Shown in pieces: positions 15,931 through 24,367 of a stretch of DNA of 64,000 nucleotides. The position numbers and the translations under genes were made by a program. How positions within the stretch are numbered: position 1 is the stretch's first letter; every line of letters starts with the position of its first letter. The stretch lies in assembly GCA_025210155.1 (NCBI GenBank), contig JAOASE010000012.1, forward strand, positions 1 through 64,000, given 5' to 3'. This DNA is from Alphaproteobacteria bacterium. Its GTDB lineage: Bacteria > Pseudomonadota > Alphaproteobacteria > Rs-D84 > CASDRH01. A model generated the notes under the pieces. The model made no database searches, was not told the origin of the DNA, and saw only the letters and a program-made list of their open reading frames with translations.

Positions 15931-16542
15931 ATGGAAAAAATTGTTTTAGATAATGAAATTAAAAAAGCTGTAGATGTTATTCTGAATGGTGGAGTTGTTG
16001 CTTTTCCTACGGATACTGTTTGGGGCTTTTTTTGTTCTCCTTTTGAAAAGGGTGCAGTTGAAAAGCTTATAGATTTAAAAGGTGAAAGACCAGGTAAATT
16101 CTTTGTTCTTAATTCAACAAAGGCTGTTGCTGAAAAATATGCAGATTTTTCTGAATTAGAAAATAAATATGTTGATAAGTGGCCAGCTCCCTTTACAATG
16201 ATTGTTAAATCTCAAAGATGGTGTGAGAGAGACTTTGTTTCAGGGGTTTTAAACAATGATCAAAAATTTTCTATTAGAGTTCCTAATTATGATATTCTTT
16301 TGGAGTTTTTAGATAAGGCTGGTATTCCGCTGATTTCAACAAGTGCAAATGTTACAGGTGAAGATATTTGTGTATCATCAGAAGATGTTAAAAAGAAATT
16401 TTCTAAAAATTCTAATTTAGCTTATGTATTTACAGAGGATAATGAAAAAGCGGTTGGTGAAAGTTCTACTCTGTTTGAAGTTTTACCTGATGGTAATGTT
16501 AAAATATATAGACAGGGGGCTTTTGTTTTAGATGAAAAATAA
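15931..16542 (+). CDS. tsaC: L-threonylcarbamoyladenylate synthase (YrdC/Sua5 domain)
   Basis: 203 residues covering a single YrdC domain. GGVVAFPTDTVWGFFC near res 20, LKGERPGKFF where most family members have KxRP, VDKWPAPFTMIVK, and the nucleotide-site motif GIPLISTSANVTGE. It makes threonylcarbamoyl-AMP for t6A37 in tRNA. It lies 6 bases after bamB and its end overlaps miaA by 11 bases. This pairs two enzymes that modify position 37 of tRNA next to a tRNA gene. Confidence 0.9.
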   Translation: MEKIVLDNEIKKAVDVILNGGVVAFPTDTVWGFFCSPFEKGAVEKLIDLKGERPGKFFVLNSTKAVAEKYADFSELENKYVDKWPAPFTMIVKSQRWCERDFVSGVLNNDQKFSIRVPNYDILLEFLDKAGIPLISTSANVTGEDICVSSEDVKKKFSKNSNLAYVFTEDNEKAVGESSTLFEVLPDGNVKIYRQGAFVLDEK

Positions 16543-17443
16543 GCAAAGAAAAATAGTTGTTTTTTGTGGTGCGACAGCTTCTGGGAAGTCTTCTTTAGCT
16601 ATGGCTTATGCTTTGGAAAATAATGGTGTAATTATAAATTTTGATAGTCAGCAAGTTTATAAGGATTTGAGAGTTTTAAATGCTAGGCCTTCTGAAGAAG
16701 ATGAGAAAATTGTTGAACATAGATTGTATGGCTTCTTAACAGGGAAAGATGCTTTTAAAAACTTTTCTGTTACTGATTGGTGTGAATTGGCTAAAGAAGA
16801 ATGTGAGAAATGTTTTTCTGAAGGTAAAATTCCAGTTTTAGTTGGAGGGACAGGTTTTTATTTACAAGCTTTTATGGAAGGATTATCTCCAGTCCCTGAG
16901 CTTCCTGGTAAGAAAAGGGAGGCTGTTTATAAAAGGTTAGATGAATTATCAAATGAGGAATTGTTTGATAAATTAAAGATGAATGATCCTATTTTAGCTG
17001 ATAAATTAGAAGTTGCAGATAGATATAGAGTTTGTAGAGCATTGGAAGTTTTTGAAATTTGTGGAAAGCCTTTATCTTATTATCAATCTTTGCTAAAGAT
17101 ATCTGTTATGGACGATGTTGAATTTGAGGTTAATTTTATTTTTAGAGAAAGAAAAGTTCTTCATGATAGGATTAAGGATAGATTTCATCAAATGTTGAAA
17201 CTTGGAGCTATGGATGAAGTTAAAACTCTTTCTTCTATGGATGGATTTATTTTAGATAAAGGGGTTTCAAGAAGTATTGGAGTTTCAGAGTTTTACTTAT
17301 TTTCTAATGGCAAAATTTCTTGGAAAGAAGCTGTTGAAAGATCTATTCAAGCTACTAAAAAATATGCTAAAAGACAAAATACATGGTTTAAAAGACAAGT
17401 GCAAAATTTACCCGATAATGCAAAGTTAAATGTTTTGAAATAA
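16532..17443 (+). CDS. miaA: tRNA dimethylallyltransferase
   Basis: 303-residue MiaA, which adds a dimethylallyl group to A37 of tRNAs reading codons that begin with U. The P-loop is GATASGKSSLA near res 13, followed by INFDSQQVYKDLRVLNARPS, PVLVGGTGFYLQAFMEG and DRYRVCRALEV. The C-terminal basic region AKRQNTWFKRQ is typical. The ATG overlaps the end of tsaC. The second P-loop residue is Ala where most members have Pro. Confidence 0.95.
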   Translation: MKNKQRKIVVFCGATASGKSSLAMAYALENNGVIINFDSQQVYKDLRVLNARPSEEDEKIVEHRLYGFLTGKDAFKNFSVTDWCELAKEECEKCFSEGKIPVLVGGTGFYLQAFMEGLSPVPELPGKKREAVYKRLDELSNEELFDKLKMNDPILADKLEVADRYRVCRALEVFEICGKPLSYYQSLLKISVMDDVEFEVNFIFRERKVLHDRIKDRFHQMLKLGAMDEVKTLSSMDGFILDKGVSRSIGVSEFYLFSNGKISWKEAVERSIQATKKYAKRQNTWFKRQVQNLPDNAKLNVLK

Positions 17444-17447
17444 ATTA

Positions 17448-17476
17448 TTGACTTTCTGTATGGCATGTATTATTAT
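17448..17476 (+). promoter_or_regulatory. tRNA-Tyr promoter
   Basis: -35 TTGACT (17448-17453), 17-base spacer, -10 TATTAT (17471-17476); the tRNA begins 22 bases downstream. TTGACT is the -35 form seen at most strong promoters in this window. Confidence 0.75.
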
Positions 17477-17498
17477 TCTAGCAATTCGTTAATATGAT

Positions 17499-17584
17499 GG
17501 AGGAATGGCTGAGCGGTCAAAAGCATCAGACTGTAAATCTGACGAGGTTACTCTACGTAGGTTCGAATCCTGCTTCCTCCACCA
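17499..17584 (+). tRNA. tRNA-Tyr (anticodon GTA)
   Basis: 86 nt with encoded CCA. Acceptor stem GGAGGAA / TTCCTCC, anticodon stem CAGAC-TGTAAATC-type loop with GTA at 17533-17535, a long variable arm as expected for Tyr, and T-loop GGTTCGAATCC. Discriminator A, then CCA. Confidence 0.97.
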
Positions 17585-17603
17585 TTTATTTTTGGGAGTT
17601 ATT

Positions 17604-19253
17604 ATGTTACATCCTGAAGTTTTTATGTTTTTAATTATATTTTTACTTATAGAGATTATGAACTTTTGTTCTTCTATTTCTTTTAAGAATATCTTTGTTA
17701 AAGAAGGTTTAATTCCTTTTTTTAGATTGCTATTATCATCATTCTTTATATATATAATTGAAAGTAATTTTCTTATGGAAGAATTTAAATTATTTTTTCC
17801 TATATTTTTGTTTTTAATTCTTACATCTGGTTTTGATTTTTACTTTAGAATGAAAGGTTTGGGTAAGATAAATTTATTTAAAGAATTTTTTTTGAAAAAT
17901 AAATTTTTATTCTATATTTTATTATTGTTTTTATTGATATCGTTTTTGTTTTTAATCAAATATTCCTTTATTACCATAGATTTTTTTGTTCTTGCTGGAT
18001 GTTTGTATTTGTTAGTTAATGTGAAATTTAATTTTGTTAAGATTATATCTTTTTTATTAATTTTATTAATTATTTATTTTAATTTTACCATAGTTTCATC
18101 TTATATGTTTTTGGGAAAATTATATTCAAAAGAAGTTATTCAGATTAGTAAAATTGATATTTTAAATGGTTTGTTTACAGGTTATAAATGGTTATTGTAT
18201 GTGATTTTATTTTATGCAATATATGTTATATCTTTTTTAAAGAAACTCTTTTTACAGAAGGTAAAATTCAACAATAGAAAAAAATTAAATTCTCTGCTTG
18301 TTTTTTGTTTTGTTGTTTTTTCAATTTTCTTTACAAGAGCTTTCGCTTCGTTATTATCAACGACAGATTTAGATTCTAAATCCAGAGATGACGCTCTTAG
18401 TTTGTCGAAGGTGGATTTATCAGTTTTTAATGATGTTAAGTTCGATAAAAATTTAGTCATGATTTATTTGGAAAGTTTTAGTACTGACTTTGTGTTGAAA
18501 TATAAGAATTCAACACCGTTTTTGAATTCTCTATTGGACAATAAAAATTCAATTTTTTATAAAAATTATTTGCAAAAGGAAAGTGCTACTAGAAGAGGGA
18601 TAAAATCATCATCTTGTGGTTATAATTCTTCTAATGGTGTTTATTGTTTGGGGGATTTTTTGAATGAAAAGGGTTATGAACAAACATTTTTGGGTGGCGC
18701 TAAATTATCTTATTCTCAGAAGGGTAAGTTATTTAAAAGGCATAAGTTTGATAATCTTTTAGGGAAAAATAAATTAGAAAATTTATATGGAAAAAAATCA
18801 TTATTATCTTCCGGTTGGGGAGTTTCTGATGAATATTTATTTAAACATACATTGGATATTATTAATTCTGCTGATGAGAATGGAGAATTATTTAATATTA
18901 CTGCTTTAACACTAGATACTCATGATGAGAATATTTATTCAAGTGTTTGTGATAGGGAAATTGAATTGGTTGAAAGTGGTAAAAATACTTTTCTTAAAAA
19001 TATTAGATGTACAGATTACTTGTTAAGTAGATTTTTTGTAGATATTAAAAGTAAAAAGTTTTTTGAAAATACTGTTTTTGTTTTGATAGGAGATCATCCT
19101 TTTAGGCGTTCTGATAAATTAGATATTCCTTTGGATGATAATAGAACCTTTTTTATGATTTTAAATGCGAAGCCTGTTGAGGACAGAATTAATTCAGAAA
19201 TTATTTATCCTAAGGACGTAATGCCTATTATATTAAATAATTTGTCTAATTAG
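17604..19253 (+). CDS. Membrane sulfatase-fold transferase (LTA synthase / phosphoglycerol transferase type)
   Basis: 549 residues from ATG 17604 with RBS GGGAG; upstream in-frame sequence runs back into the tRNA gene and is not coding. About seven N-terminal membrane segments (res 1-240) are followed by a periplasmic alkaline-phosphatase-superfamily domain. This contains VMIYLESFSTDF, the probable nucleophile region ESATRRGIKSS, GVSDEYLF, LDTHDEN and the metal motif GDHPF. This layout is that of LtaS, OpgB/MdoB and EptA-like enzymes that move phosphoglycerol or phosphoethanolamine from lipids to glycans. Substrate unknown. No glucan synthesis genes adjoin it. The gene is notably rich in Phe, Leu and Ile. 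Confidence 0.8.
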   Translation: MLHPEVFMFLIIFLLIEIMNFCSSISFKNIFVKEGLIPFFRLLLSSFFIYIIESNFLMEEFKLFFPIFLFLILTSGFDFYFRMKGLGKINLFKEFFLKNKFLFYILLLFLLISFLFLIKYSFITIDFFVLAGCLYLLVNVKFNFVKIISFLLILLIIYFNFTIVSSYMFLGKLYSKEVIQISKIDILNGLFTGYKWLLYVILFYAIYVISFLKKLFLQKVKFNNRKKLNSLLVFCFVVFSIFFTRAFASLLSTTDLDSKSRDDALSLSKVDLSVFNDVKFDKNLVMIYLESFSTDFVLKYKNSTPFLNSLLDNKNSIFYKNYLQKESATRRGIKSSSCGYNSSNGVYCLGDFLNEKGYEQTFLGGAKLSYSQKGKLFKRHKFDNLLGKNKLENLYGKKSLLSSGWGVSDEYLFKHTLDIINSADENGELFNITALTLDTHDENIYSSVCDREIELVESGKNTFLKNIRCTDYLLSRFFVDIKSKKFFENTVFVLIGDHPFRRSDKLDIPLDDNRTFFMILNAKPVEDRINSEIIYPKDVMPIILNNLSN

Positions 19254-19271
19254 CAAAATCATACTATTTCT

Positions 19272-19301
19272 TTGACTTTTACTCTTTCACTACTATATAA
19301 T
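19272..19301 (+). promoter_or_regulatory. lon promoter
   Basis: -35 TTGACT (19272-19277), 18-base spacer, -10 TATAAT (19296-19301). No sigma32-type element was recognised. Confidence 0.6.
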
Positions 19302-19330
19302 TATTGTATAAAAATGAAAGGTATTTGATA

Positions 19331-21745
19331 GTGTTTAAGAAGAATAAAACTCAAACTGACATCACTGATTTTTTAGATGAAGAAGATGAAGTTTTTGAAA
19401 ATGATGAAAAAGCTAAAATGAAATCCTTAGAAAAGGGTGTTTATGTTGTACCTCTTAAGGATGTTGTTTTATTTCCAAAGGTGGTTTCTCCACTTTTTAT
19501 TTCTAGAGAAAATTCTATTGCTACTTTGGAAGAAGCTATAAAAAGAAAAGCAAAAGTAGTTTTTGTTGCTCAAAAAGATAAATCAGTTGTATTTCCACTT
19601 TCTAAAGATTTATTTAGGGTTGGTGTAGTTGCTAATGTACTTCAGTTTATGAAGTTACCTGATGGTGCTGTTAAAGTTCTTGTTGAAGGTGAGTCAATTG
19701 TTAATGTTACGAAGTATAGTGCTTTAAAAGGTCCTTTTATTAGAGCAGATGTGTCTCCTATTGAAGACATTGAGGAATATGACCAAAAAGAAAAGGACTT
19801 CTTGATAGATTCAGTTGTTAGATCTTTTTCTAAATTATCTAAATCTCGTCCTGAAATAACGGAAGATTCAATAAATTCTATTTCTTCTATAAAAGAAGAT
19901 TCATTGTTTATAAATGCAGTTATGTTGCATTTGAATTTATCTATTAAAGATAAGCAAGCTATTCTAGAGCAAAAGAATAATGTCGATAGAATGGAAAAGC
20001 TTCTTATGTTCTTAGAAAGAGAAATTTATTTACAAGATATTGATGTTAAAATTAAAGATAGAGTTAAAAGTCAGATAGATAAAAACCAAAAAGAATTTTA
20101 TTTAAATGAGCAAATTAAGGCTATTCAAAAAGAGCTTGGTGCTGATGAAGATGAAATTGATGAATATGAAAAAACCTTAGTTGGGCTTAAGTTAGATGAG
20201 CATTTGGAAAAGAATGTTAAGAAGGAAATTCATAAGTTGAGAAAGATTCCTCCTATGTCTGCTGAGTCGACAGTTGTTAGAAATTATTTGGATTGGATTT
20301 TTTCTTTACCTTGGAAAAAGAAGTCTGATTTGAAAAATAGTTTGAAAGAAGCTAAGGAAATTCTTGATAGAGAACATTATTCTTTAGATAAGATTAAAGA
20401 TAGAATTCTTGAACATCTTGCTGTTCAAAATAGAACAGGAAAGGTTAAGGGAAATATACTTTGTTTTGTTGGTCCTCCAGGTGTTGGTAAGACATCTTTG
20501 GGTAAGGTTATTGCAGAAGCTACAGGTAGAGATTTTGCTAGAGTTGCTCTTGGCGGAGTTAAAGATGAATCTGAAATTAGAGGGCATAGAAGAACTTATA
20601 TAGGAGCTATGCCTGGTAGAATTATTCAATCTATGAAAAGAGCAGGAAGCAGAAATCCTTTAATGCTTTTAGATGAAATTGATAAGATGGGTAATGATTA
20701 TAGAGGGGATCCTTCTTCTGCATTGTTAGAAGTTTTAGATCCTGAGCAAAATAATACTTTCCATGATCATTATTTAGATATGGATTATGATTTATCTGAT
20801 GTAATGTTTATTACTACAGCTAATTCATATGATATTCCTCATGCTTTGAGAGATAGAATGGAAATAATTAACTTGTCTGGTTATACTGAAGATGAGAAAT
20901 TGAACATTGTTAAAAATCATTTATTACCAAAAAAATTAGCAGATAACGGACTGAAAGATTCTGAATTTGTTATGGGTGATAAAGCTATAAGGTCTATAAT
21001 TAGATATTATACTAGAGAGGCTGGTGTTAGAAATCTTGCTAGAGAGATTGATAATATTATGAGAAAAGTTGTTAAAGAATTGGATTCTTATGTTGCAAGC
21101 AATATAGGAGATATGTTCTGTCCAACTTTTGTTGAAATTACAGAGCATAATTTAGATAAATACTTAGGTGTTAAGAAGTTCTCTTATAAATCTAAAGAAG
21201 ACGATGATCTAATTGGTGTTGTTAATGGTTTGGCTTGGACATCTGTGGGTGGAGATATGCTTTCTATAGAGGCTATTTCTATGGCAGGTAAGGGTAATTG
21301 CATTCTTACAGGTAAGCTTGGAGATGTTATGAAGGAGTCTATACAAGCAGCTTATTCTTATGTTAAGGCTAATGCTAAATCACTTGGTTTGGATGAGAAG
21401 AAGTTTGAAAAGATGGATGTTCATGTTCACGTTCCTGAAGGGGCAACTCCAAAGGATGGTCCTTCGGCAGGTATTACTATGTTTACGGCTATAGTTTCAT
21501 TATTGACTGGTAAGGCAGTAAAAAGTGATGTTGCTATGACTGGTGAGATTACATTGAGAGGAAGAGTTCTTCCTATTGGTGGATTGAAAGAGAAGTTGTT
21601 GGCGGCTTTAAGGGGTGGAATTAAGACAGTTATTATTCCTAAGGAGAATGAAAAAGATCTTGCTGAAATTCCTGAGAATGTGAAAAGAGATTTGAACATT
21701 ATTCCAATTTCATCAGTGGGTGAGATATCGGAGGTAGCTTTTTAA
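19331..21745 (+). CDS. lon: ATP-dependent protease Lon
   Basis: About 804 residues from GTG 19331, chosen because GAAAGG (19316-19321) precedes it at good distance; earlier in-frame TTG codons at 19304 and 19325 do not fit. N-terminal substrate domain with YVVPLKDVVLFPKVVSPLF, AAA+ module with Walker A GPPGVGKTSLGK and MLLDEIDKMG, then the Ser-Lys protease domain with PKDGPSAGITM and the downstream Lys in GLKEKLLAALRGG. Lon degrades misfolded and regulatory proteins in the cytoplasm. The acidic N-terminal tail of about 30 residues is an extension before the usual start. Full length and intact. Confidence 0.97.
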   Translation: MFKKNKTQTDITDFLDEEDEVFENDEKAKMKSLEKGVYVVPLKDVVLFPKVVSPLFISRENSIATLEEAIKRKAKVVFVAQKDKSVVFPLSKDLFRVGVVANVLQFMKLPDGAVKVLVEGESIVNVTKYSALKGPFIRADVSPIEDIEEYDQKEKDFLIDSVVRSFSKLSKSRPEITEDSINSISSIKEDSLFINAVMLHLNLSIKDKQAILEQKNNVDRMEKLLMFLEREIYLQDIDVKIKDRVKSQIDKNQKEFYLNEQIKAIQKELGADEDEIDEYEKTLVGLKLDEHLEKNVKKEIHKLRKIPPMSAESTVVRNYLDWIFSLPWKKKSDLKNSLKEAKEILDREHYSLDKIKDRILEHLAVQNRTGKVKGNILCFVGPPGVGKTSLGKVIAEATGRDFARVALGGVKDESEIRGHRRTYIGAMPGRIIQSMKRAGSRNPLMLLDEIDKMGNDYRGDPSSALLEVLDPEQNNTFHDHYLDMDYDLSDVMFITTANSYDIPHALRDRMEIINLSGYTEDEKLNIVKNHLLPKKLADNGLKDSEFVMGDKAIRSIIRYYTREAGVRNLAREIDNIMRKVVKELDSYVASNIGDMFCPTFVEITEHNLDKYLGVKKFSYKSKEDDDLIGVVNGLAWTSVGGDMLSIEAISMAGKGNCILTGKLGDVMKESIQAAYSYVKANAKSLGLDEKKFEKMDVHVHVPEGATPKDGPSAGITMFTAIVSLLTGKAVKSDVAMTGEITLRGRVLPIGGLKEKLLAALRGGIKTVIIPKENEKDLAEIPENVKRDLNIIPISSVGEISEVAF

Positions 21746-21747
21746 AA

Positions 21748-21884
21748 TTAAACTGCGTCTTTTGCACGAATTTTAAGCAAATCATCAATTATTAAATTTA
21801 AGTCATTTATTTCTTATAAACTCCTTAAATTTAAAATTTGATTTACTTATCTTCGCACAAAATATAAAAAGTCCTTGCAGTTTT
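21748..21884. repeat. Palindromic intergenic repeat, copy 3 (lon-adh, diverged)
   Basis: Outer arms AAACTGC (21750-21756) / GCAGTTT (21877-21883), then TTTTGCACGA / TCGCACAAAA, CAAATCATC / GATTTAC-type middle arms, and inner arms AAATTTAAG / CTTAAATTT. The apical core CATTTATTTCTTATAAAC is a degenerate form of the family core. It lies between convergent lon and the Fe-dehydrogenase gene. Confidence 0.8.
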
Positions 21885-21906
21885 GTGAGGGGTATTTTAA
21901 AAATAA

Positions 21907-21936
21907 AAAAGGAGTTGTGATTAACTCCTTTTTTGA
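21907..21936. terminator. Bidirectional terminator between lon and Fe-ADH genes
   Basis: AAAAGGAGTT (21907-21916) / AACTCCTTTT (21923-21932) flanked by A and T runs. Confidence 0.85.
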
Positions 21937-21952
21937 TTCTTTGTTTTATTGA

Positions 21953-23155
21953 TTATCTCATTTTAGTCATAGACTCAGTGAAGATTTTTTCAACAGTCTT
22001 TTTAGTGGCTTTAGTTGGAGCCATACTTAAAAGTAATCCTAGAGATGGAGTTTCGAACGCAAGACTTACTAATTGTTTAATGTCGTCTTTTGTGAAACCT
22101 TCATCTTTTAATTTAGATTTAACACCTACAGAGAAAATCCAGTTTTCAAGAGCTTTGGCAACTTGGTTTCCAGTTTTTTCTTTTCCAGTTAGGATTGGTG
22201 ATAAAATTTCTTTTAGAACTTCTGATTTAGCAGGGTATATTTCTTTAACTACAGAAGGAACTAACATTGCTAGGCCTAATCCGTGAGGTAGTTTTGGATG
22301 CATACCACTTAGAGGGTGTTCTAATGCATGAGTATAATGTAATAATCCATGGTCAAAAGAAACTCCTGCTATTGTTGCAGCATATGCTAAGTAATATCTA
22401 GCTTCTAAATCTTTTGGATTTTTAATTACTGTAGGAAGATGTTCAGCTACTAGTCTGATAACTTCTTTTGCAAGAGTTATAGAATATGGAGATGCCATTT
22501 TAGTAGTTGCTGCTTCGATAACGTGATTAACTGCGTCTATAGAAACGTATTTAGTTTGGTTTTCTGATAGAGTTGTCATTAATGCAGGGTCAACGATTGA
22601 AACCATTGGGTAAATACAGTCGTATGCTAATGCAGGTTTCCATCCGCTTTCTTCAATAGTAGCAACGGCAAATCTATTTCCTTCTGTACCAGTTCCGTGA
22701 GTTAGATTGATTGCTACAACTGGAGCGGCTTTTGTTGGAGTGAATTCAAATCCGTAAAGTTGTCTTGCATTTTTTCTTTTGTTTTCTAGCAAGATAGCTG
22801 TTGATTTACCAGCGTCTATTGCAGAGCCACCACCAATTGCGATAACTGCTTTGGCACCAAACTTTTTACCTAATTTAGCTGCGATATCTACATGGTCAAC
22901 AGTTGGGTTTGGAGTAACTTCATTGAATGAAACAAACTTAATTCCATTTTCAATTAGAGCTGCTTCAACATGTTTCCAAGCGCCTGTTGCTTTATATGCA
23001 TTTCTTCCAGTCATAACTAGAACCTTATTTATTTTTTTTGATTTTAAATCTTTAGCTATATCATTTATTTTTTTGATAGCTCCGATTCCGAAGTAAACAG
23101 GATTTTTAAATCTGAATTCTCTTACTTCTTTTATGTTTACTTGATATTGTGTCAT
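21953..23155 (-). CDS. Iron-containing alcohol dehydrogenase family protein
   Basis: 400 residues. N-terminal Rossmann-like domain with the NAD(P)-phosphate motif AIGGGSAIDAGKS and LTHGTGTEGNRFA. The C-terminal helical domain carries the metal ligands in the order DAVNHVIEA (Asp, His), THALEHPLSG and HPKLPHGLG (His). Group III Fe-ADHs include butanol/1,3-propanediol-type and lactaldehyde reductases; the substrate here cannot be read. In an anaerobic or host-associated organism it would fit fermentative NADH reoxidation, which is inference. RBS AGGAGAGG (minus strand) precedes the ATG at 23155. Confidence 0.9.
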   Translation of the reverse strand: MTQYQVNIKEVREFRFKNPVYFGIGAIKKINDIAKDLKSKKINKVLVMTGRNAYKATGAWKHVEAALIENGIKFVSFNEVTPNPTVDHVDIAAKLGKKFGAKAVIAIGGGSAIDAGKSTAILLENKRKNARQLYGFEFTPTKAAPVVAINLTHGTGTEGNRFAVATIEESGWKPALAYDCIYPMVSIVDPALMTTLSENQTKYVSIDAVNHVIEAATTKMASPYSITLAKEVIRLVAEHLPTVIKNPKDLEARYYLAYAATIAGVSFDHGLLHYTHALEHPLSGMHPKLPHGLGLAMLVPSVVKEIYPAKSEVLKEILSPILTGKEKTGNQVAKALENWIFSVGVKSKLKDEGFTKDDIKQLVSLAFETPSLGLLLSMAPTKATKKTVEKIFTESMTKMR

Positions 23156-23269
23156 AGTAACCTCTCCTTTGAATAATATAAGAAATTGTTGTATCTATAA
23201 TACCTTATTTTTTGTAGTTTTTCAACAGGTGATTGAAATATATTTTTATTTCTTTTTCTTTTAATTTTC

Positions 23270-23298
23270 TTGAAGTGAAGTTGTTTTTAAACTATAAT
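23270..23298 (+). promoter_or_regulatory. trxB promoter
   Basis: -35 TTGAAG (23270-23275), 17-base spacer, -10 TATAAT (23293-23298). RBS AGGAGG precedes the ATG at 23327. Confidence 0.65.
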
Positions 23299-23326
23299 TT
23301 TTCTAAATTTATTTTAGGAGGTTTCG

Positions 23327-24301
23327 ATGGAAATTAAAAAGCGTGAAGAAATTGTTATTGTTGGATCTGGTATAGCAGGATTAACTGCAGGTATTTATAC
23401 TTCTAGAGCTGGTTATGAACCTTTAATTATTTCAGGTAATTCTAGAGGTGGACAAACTGCTGAAACTCATGATATAGAAAATTATCCAGGATTTAAAGAT
23501 GCTATTTCTGGATTTGAATTGATGGGAAATACGGAAGCTCAAGCTGTTAAGTATGGATCGAGAATGTTGAGTGGTGAAGTAGTTGATTTTGATCTTTCAG
23601 ATGAGGATAATAAAAAAGTTATTTTGAGGGATGGAACAGAAATAGTTGCTGATTCAATTATTTTTGCTACTGGTGCATCACCAAGAAAAACAGGCTTACA
23701 AAGTGAGTTAGATTTTGCTGGTAGGGGTGTTTCTTATTGTGCAGTTTGTGATGGTAATTTTTATAGAGGTAAAAAAGTTGCTGTTTTAGGTGGTGGAAAT
23801 TCTGCTGTTGGAGAAGCTCTTTATTTATCTAATATTGCTAGTGAAGTTTATTTAATTCACAGAGGTGAGGAATTCAACAGAGCTGAAAAAGTTTTTGTGG
23901 ATCAGCTTTATGAAACTAAGAATATAAAGATTATTAAAAATTCTGGTATCAAAGAAGTTTTAGGTGATGCTATGGGTGTTAATGCTGTAGTAGTTGGTCA
24001 TGAAGATTCAAATGATGCTGAGAAAATAGAAGTTGATGGTCTTTTTGTTGCTATAGGTAAAGTTCCTAATACAAGTTCGTTAGAAGGTAAGGTGGATTTA
24101 AAGCCAGGTGGTTATGTTAAAACAGAAGGTCAATCTACAGAGACGAATGTGGAAGGCTTTTTTGTTGCAGGTGATATAGCTTCTCCTTTTCAACAGATAG
24201 TTATTGCTGCCGGTCAGGCTGCTGTTGCTGCGATTGAATGTCAGGAATATTTATCTAAAAAAGGTGTTGCACCGGTTAAGGAATCAACAGGAGCATATTA
24301 A
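23327..24301 (+). CDS. trxB: Thioredoxin-disulfide reductase
   Basis: 324-residue FAD/NADPH flavoprotein that reduces thioredoxin. FAD-binding GSGIAGLTAGIYTSRAG at the N-terminus, the redox-active CAVC followed by DG around res 140, NADPH-binding GGGNSAVGEALYLSN, HRGEEFNRAEK, and the C-terminal FAD motif FFVAGDIASPFQQIVIAAGQ. Full length. No thioredoxin gene nearby. Confidence 0.95.
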   Translation: MEIKKREEIVIVGSGIAGLTAGIYTSRAGYEPLIISGNSRGGQTAETHDIENYPGFKDAISGFELMGNTEAQAVKYGSRMLSGEVVDFDLSDEDNKKVILRDGTEIVADSIIFATGASPRKTGLQSELDFAGRGVSYCAVCDGNFYRGKKVAVLGGGNSAVGEALYLSNIASEVYLIHRGEEFNRAEKVFVDQLYETKNIKIIKNSGIKEVLGDAMGVNAVVVGHEDSNDAEKIEVDGLFVAIGKVPNTSSLEGKVDLKPGGYVKTEGQSTETNVEGFFVAGDIASPFQQIVIAAGQAAVAAIECQEYLSKKGVAPVKESTGAY

Positions 24302-24338
24302 ATTTTTTGAAATAATATATTGGAAATTTTGAATAAAA

Positions 24339-24365
24339 AACCTCTCAATTGAGAGGTTTATTTTT
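24339..24365. terminator. Bidirectional terminator between trxB and the repressor gene
   Basis: AACCTCTC (24339-24346) / GAGAGGTT (24351-24358) with A-rich and T-rich flanks. Confidence 0.85.
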
Positions 24366-24367
24366 TA

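Noticed and set aside
17505-17603. N-terminal extension of the sulfatase-fold protein
   Set aside because: The extra 33 codons are the tRNA-Tyr gene; the ATG at 17604 has a proper RBS.
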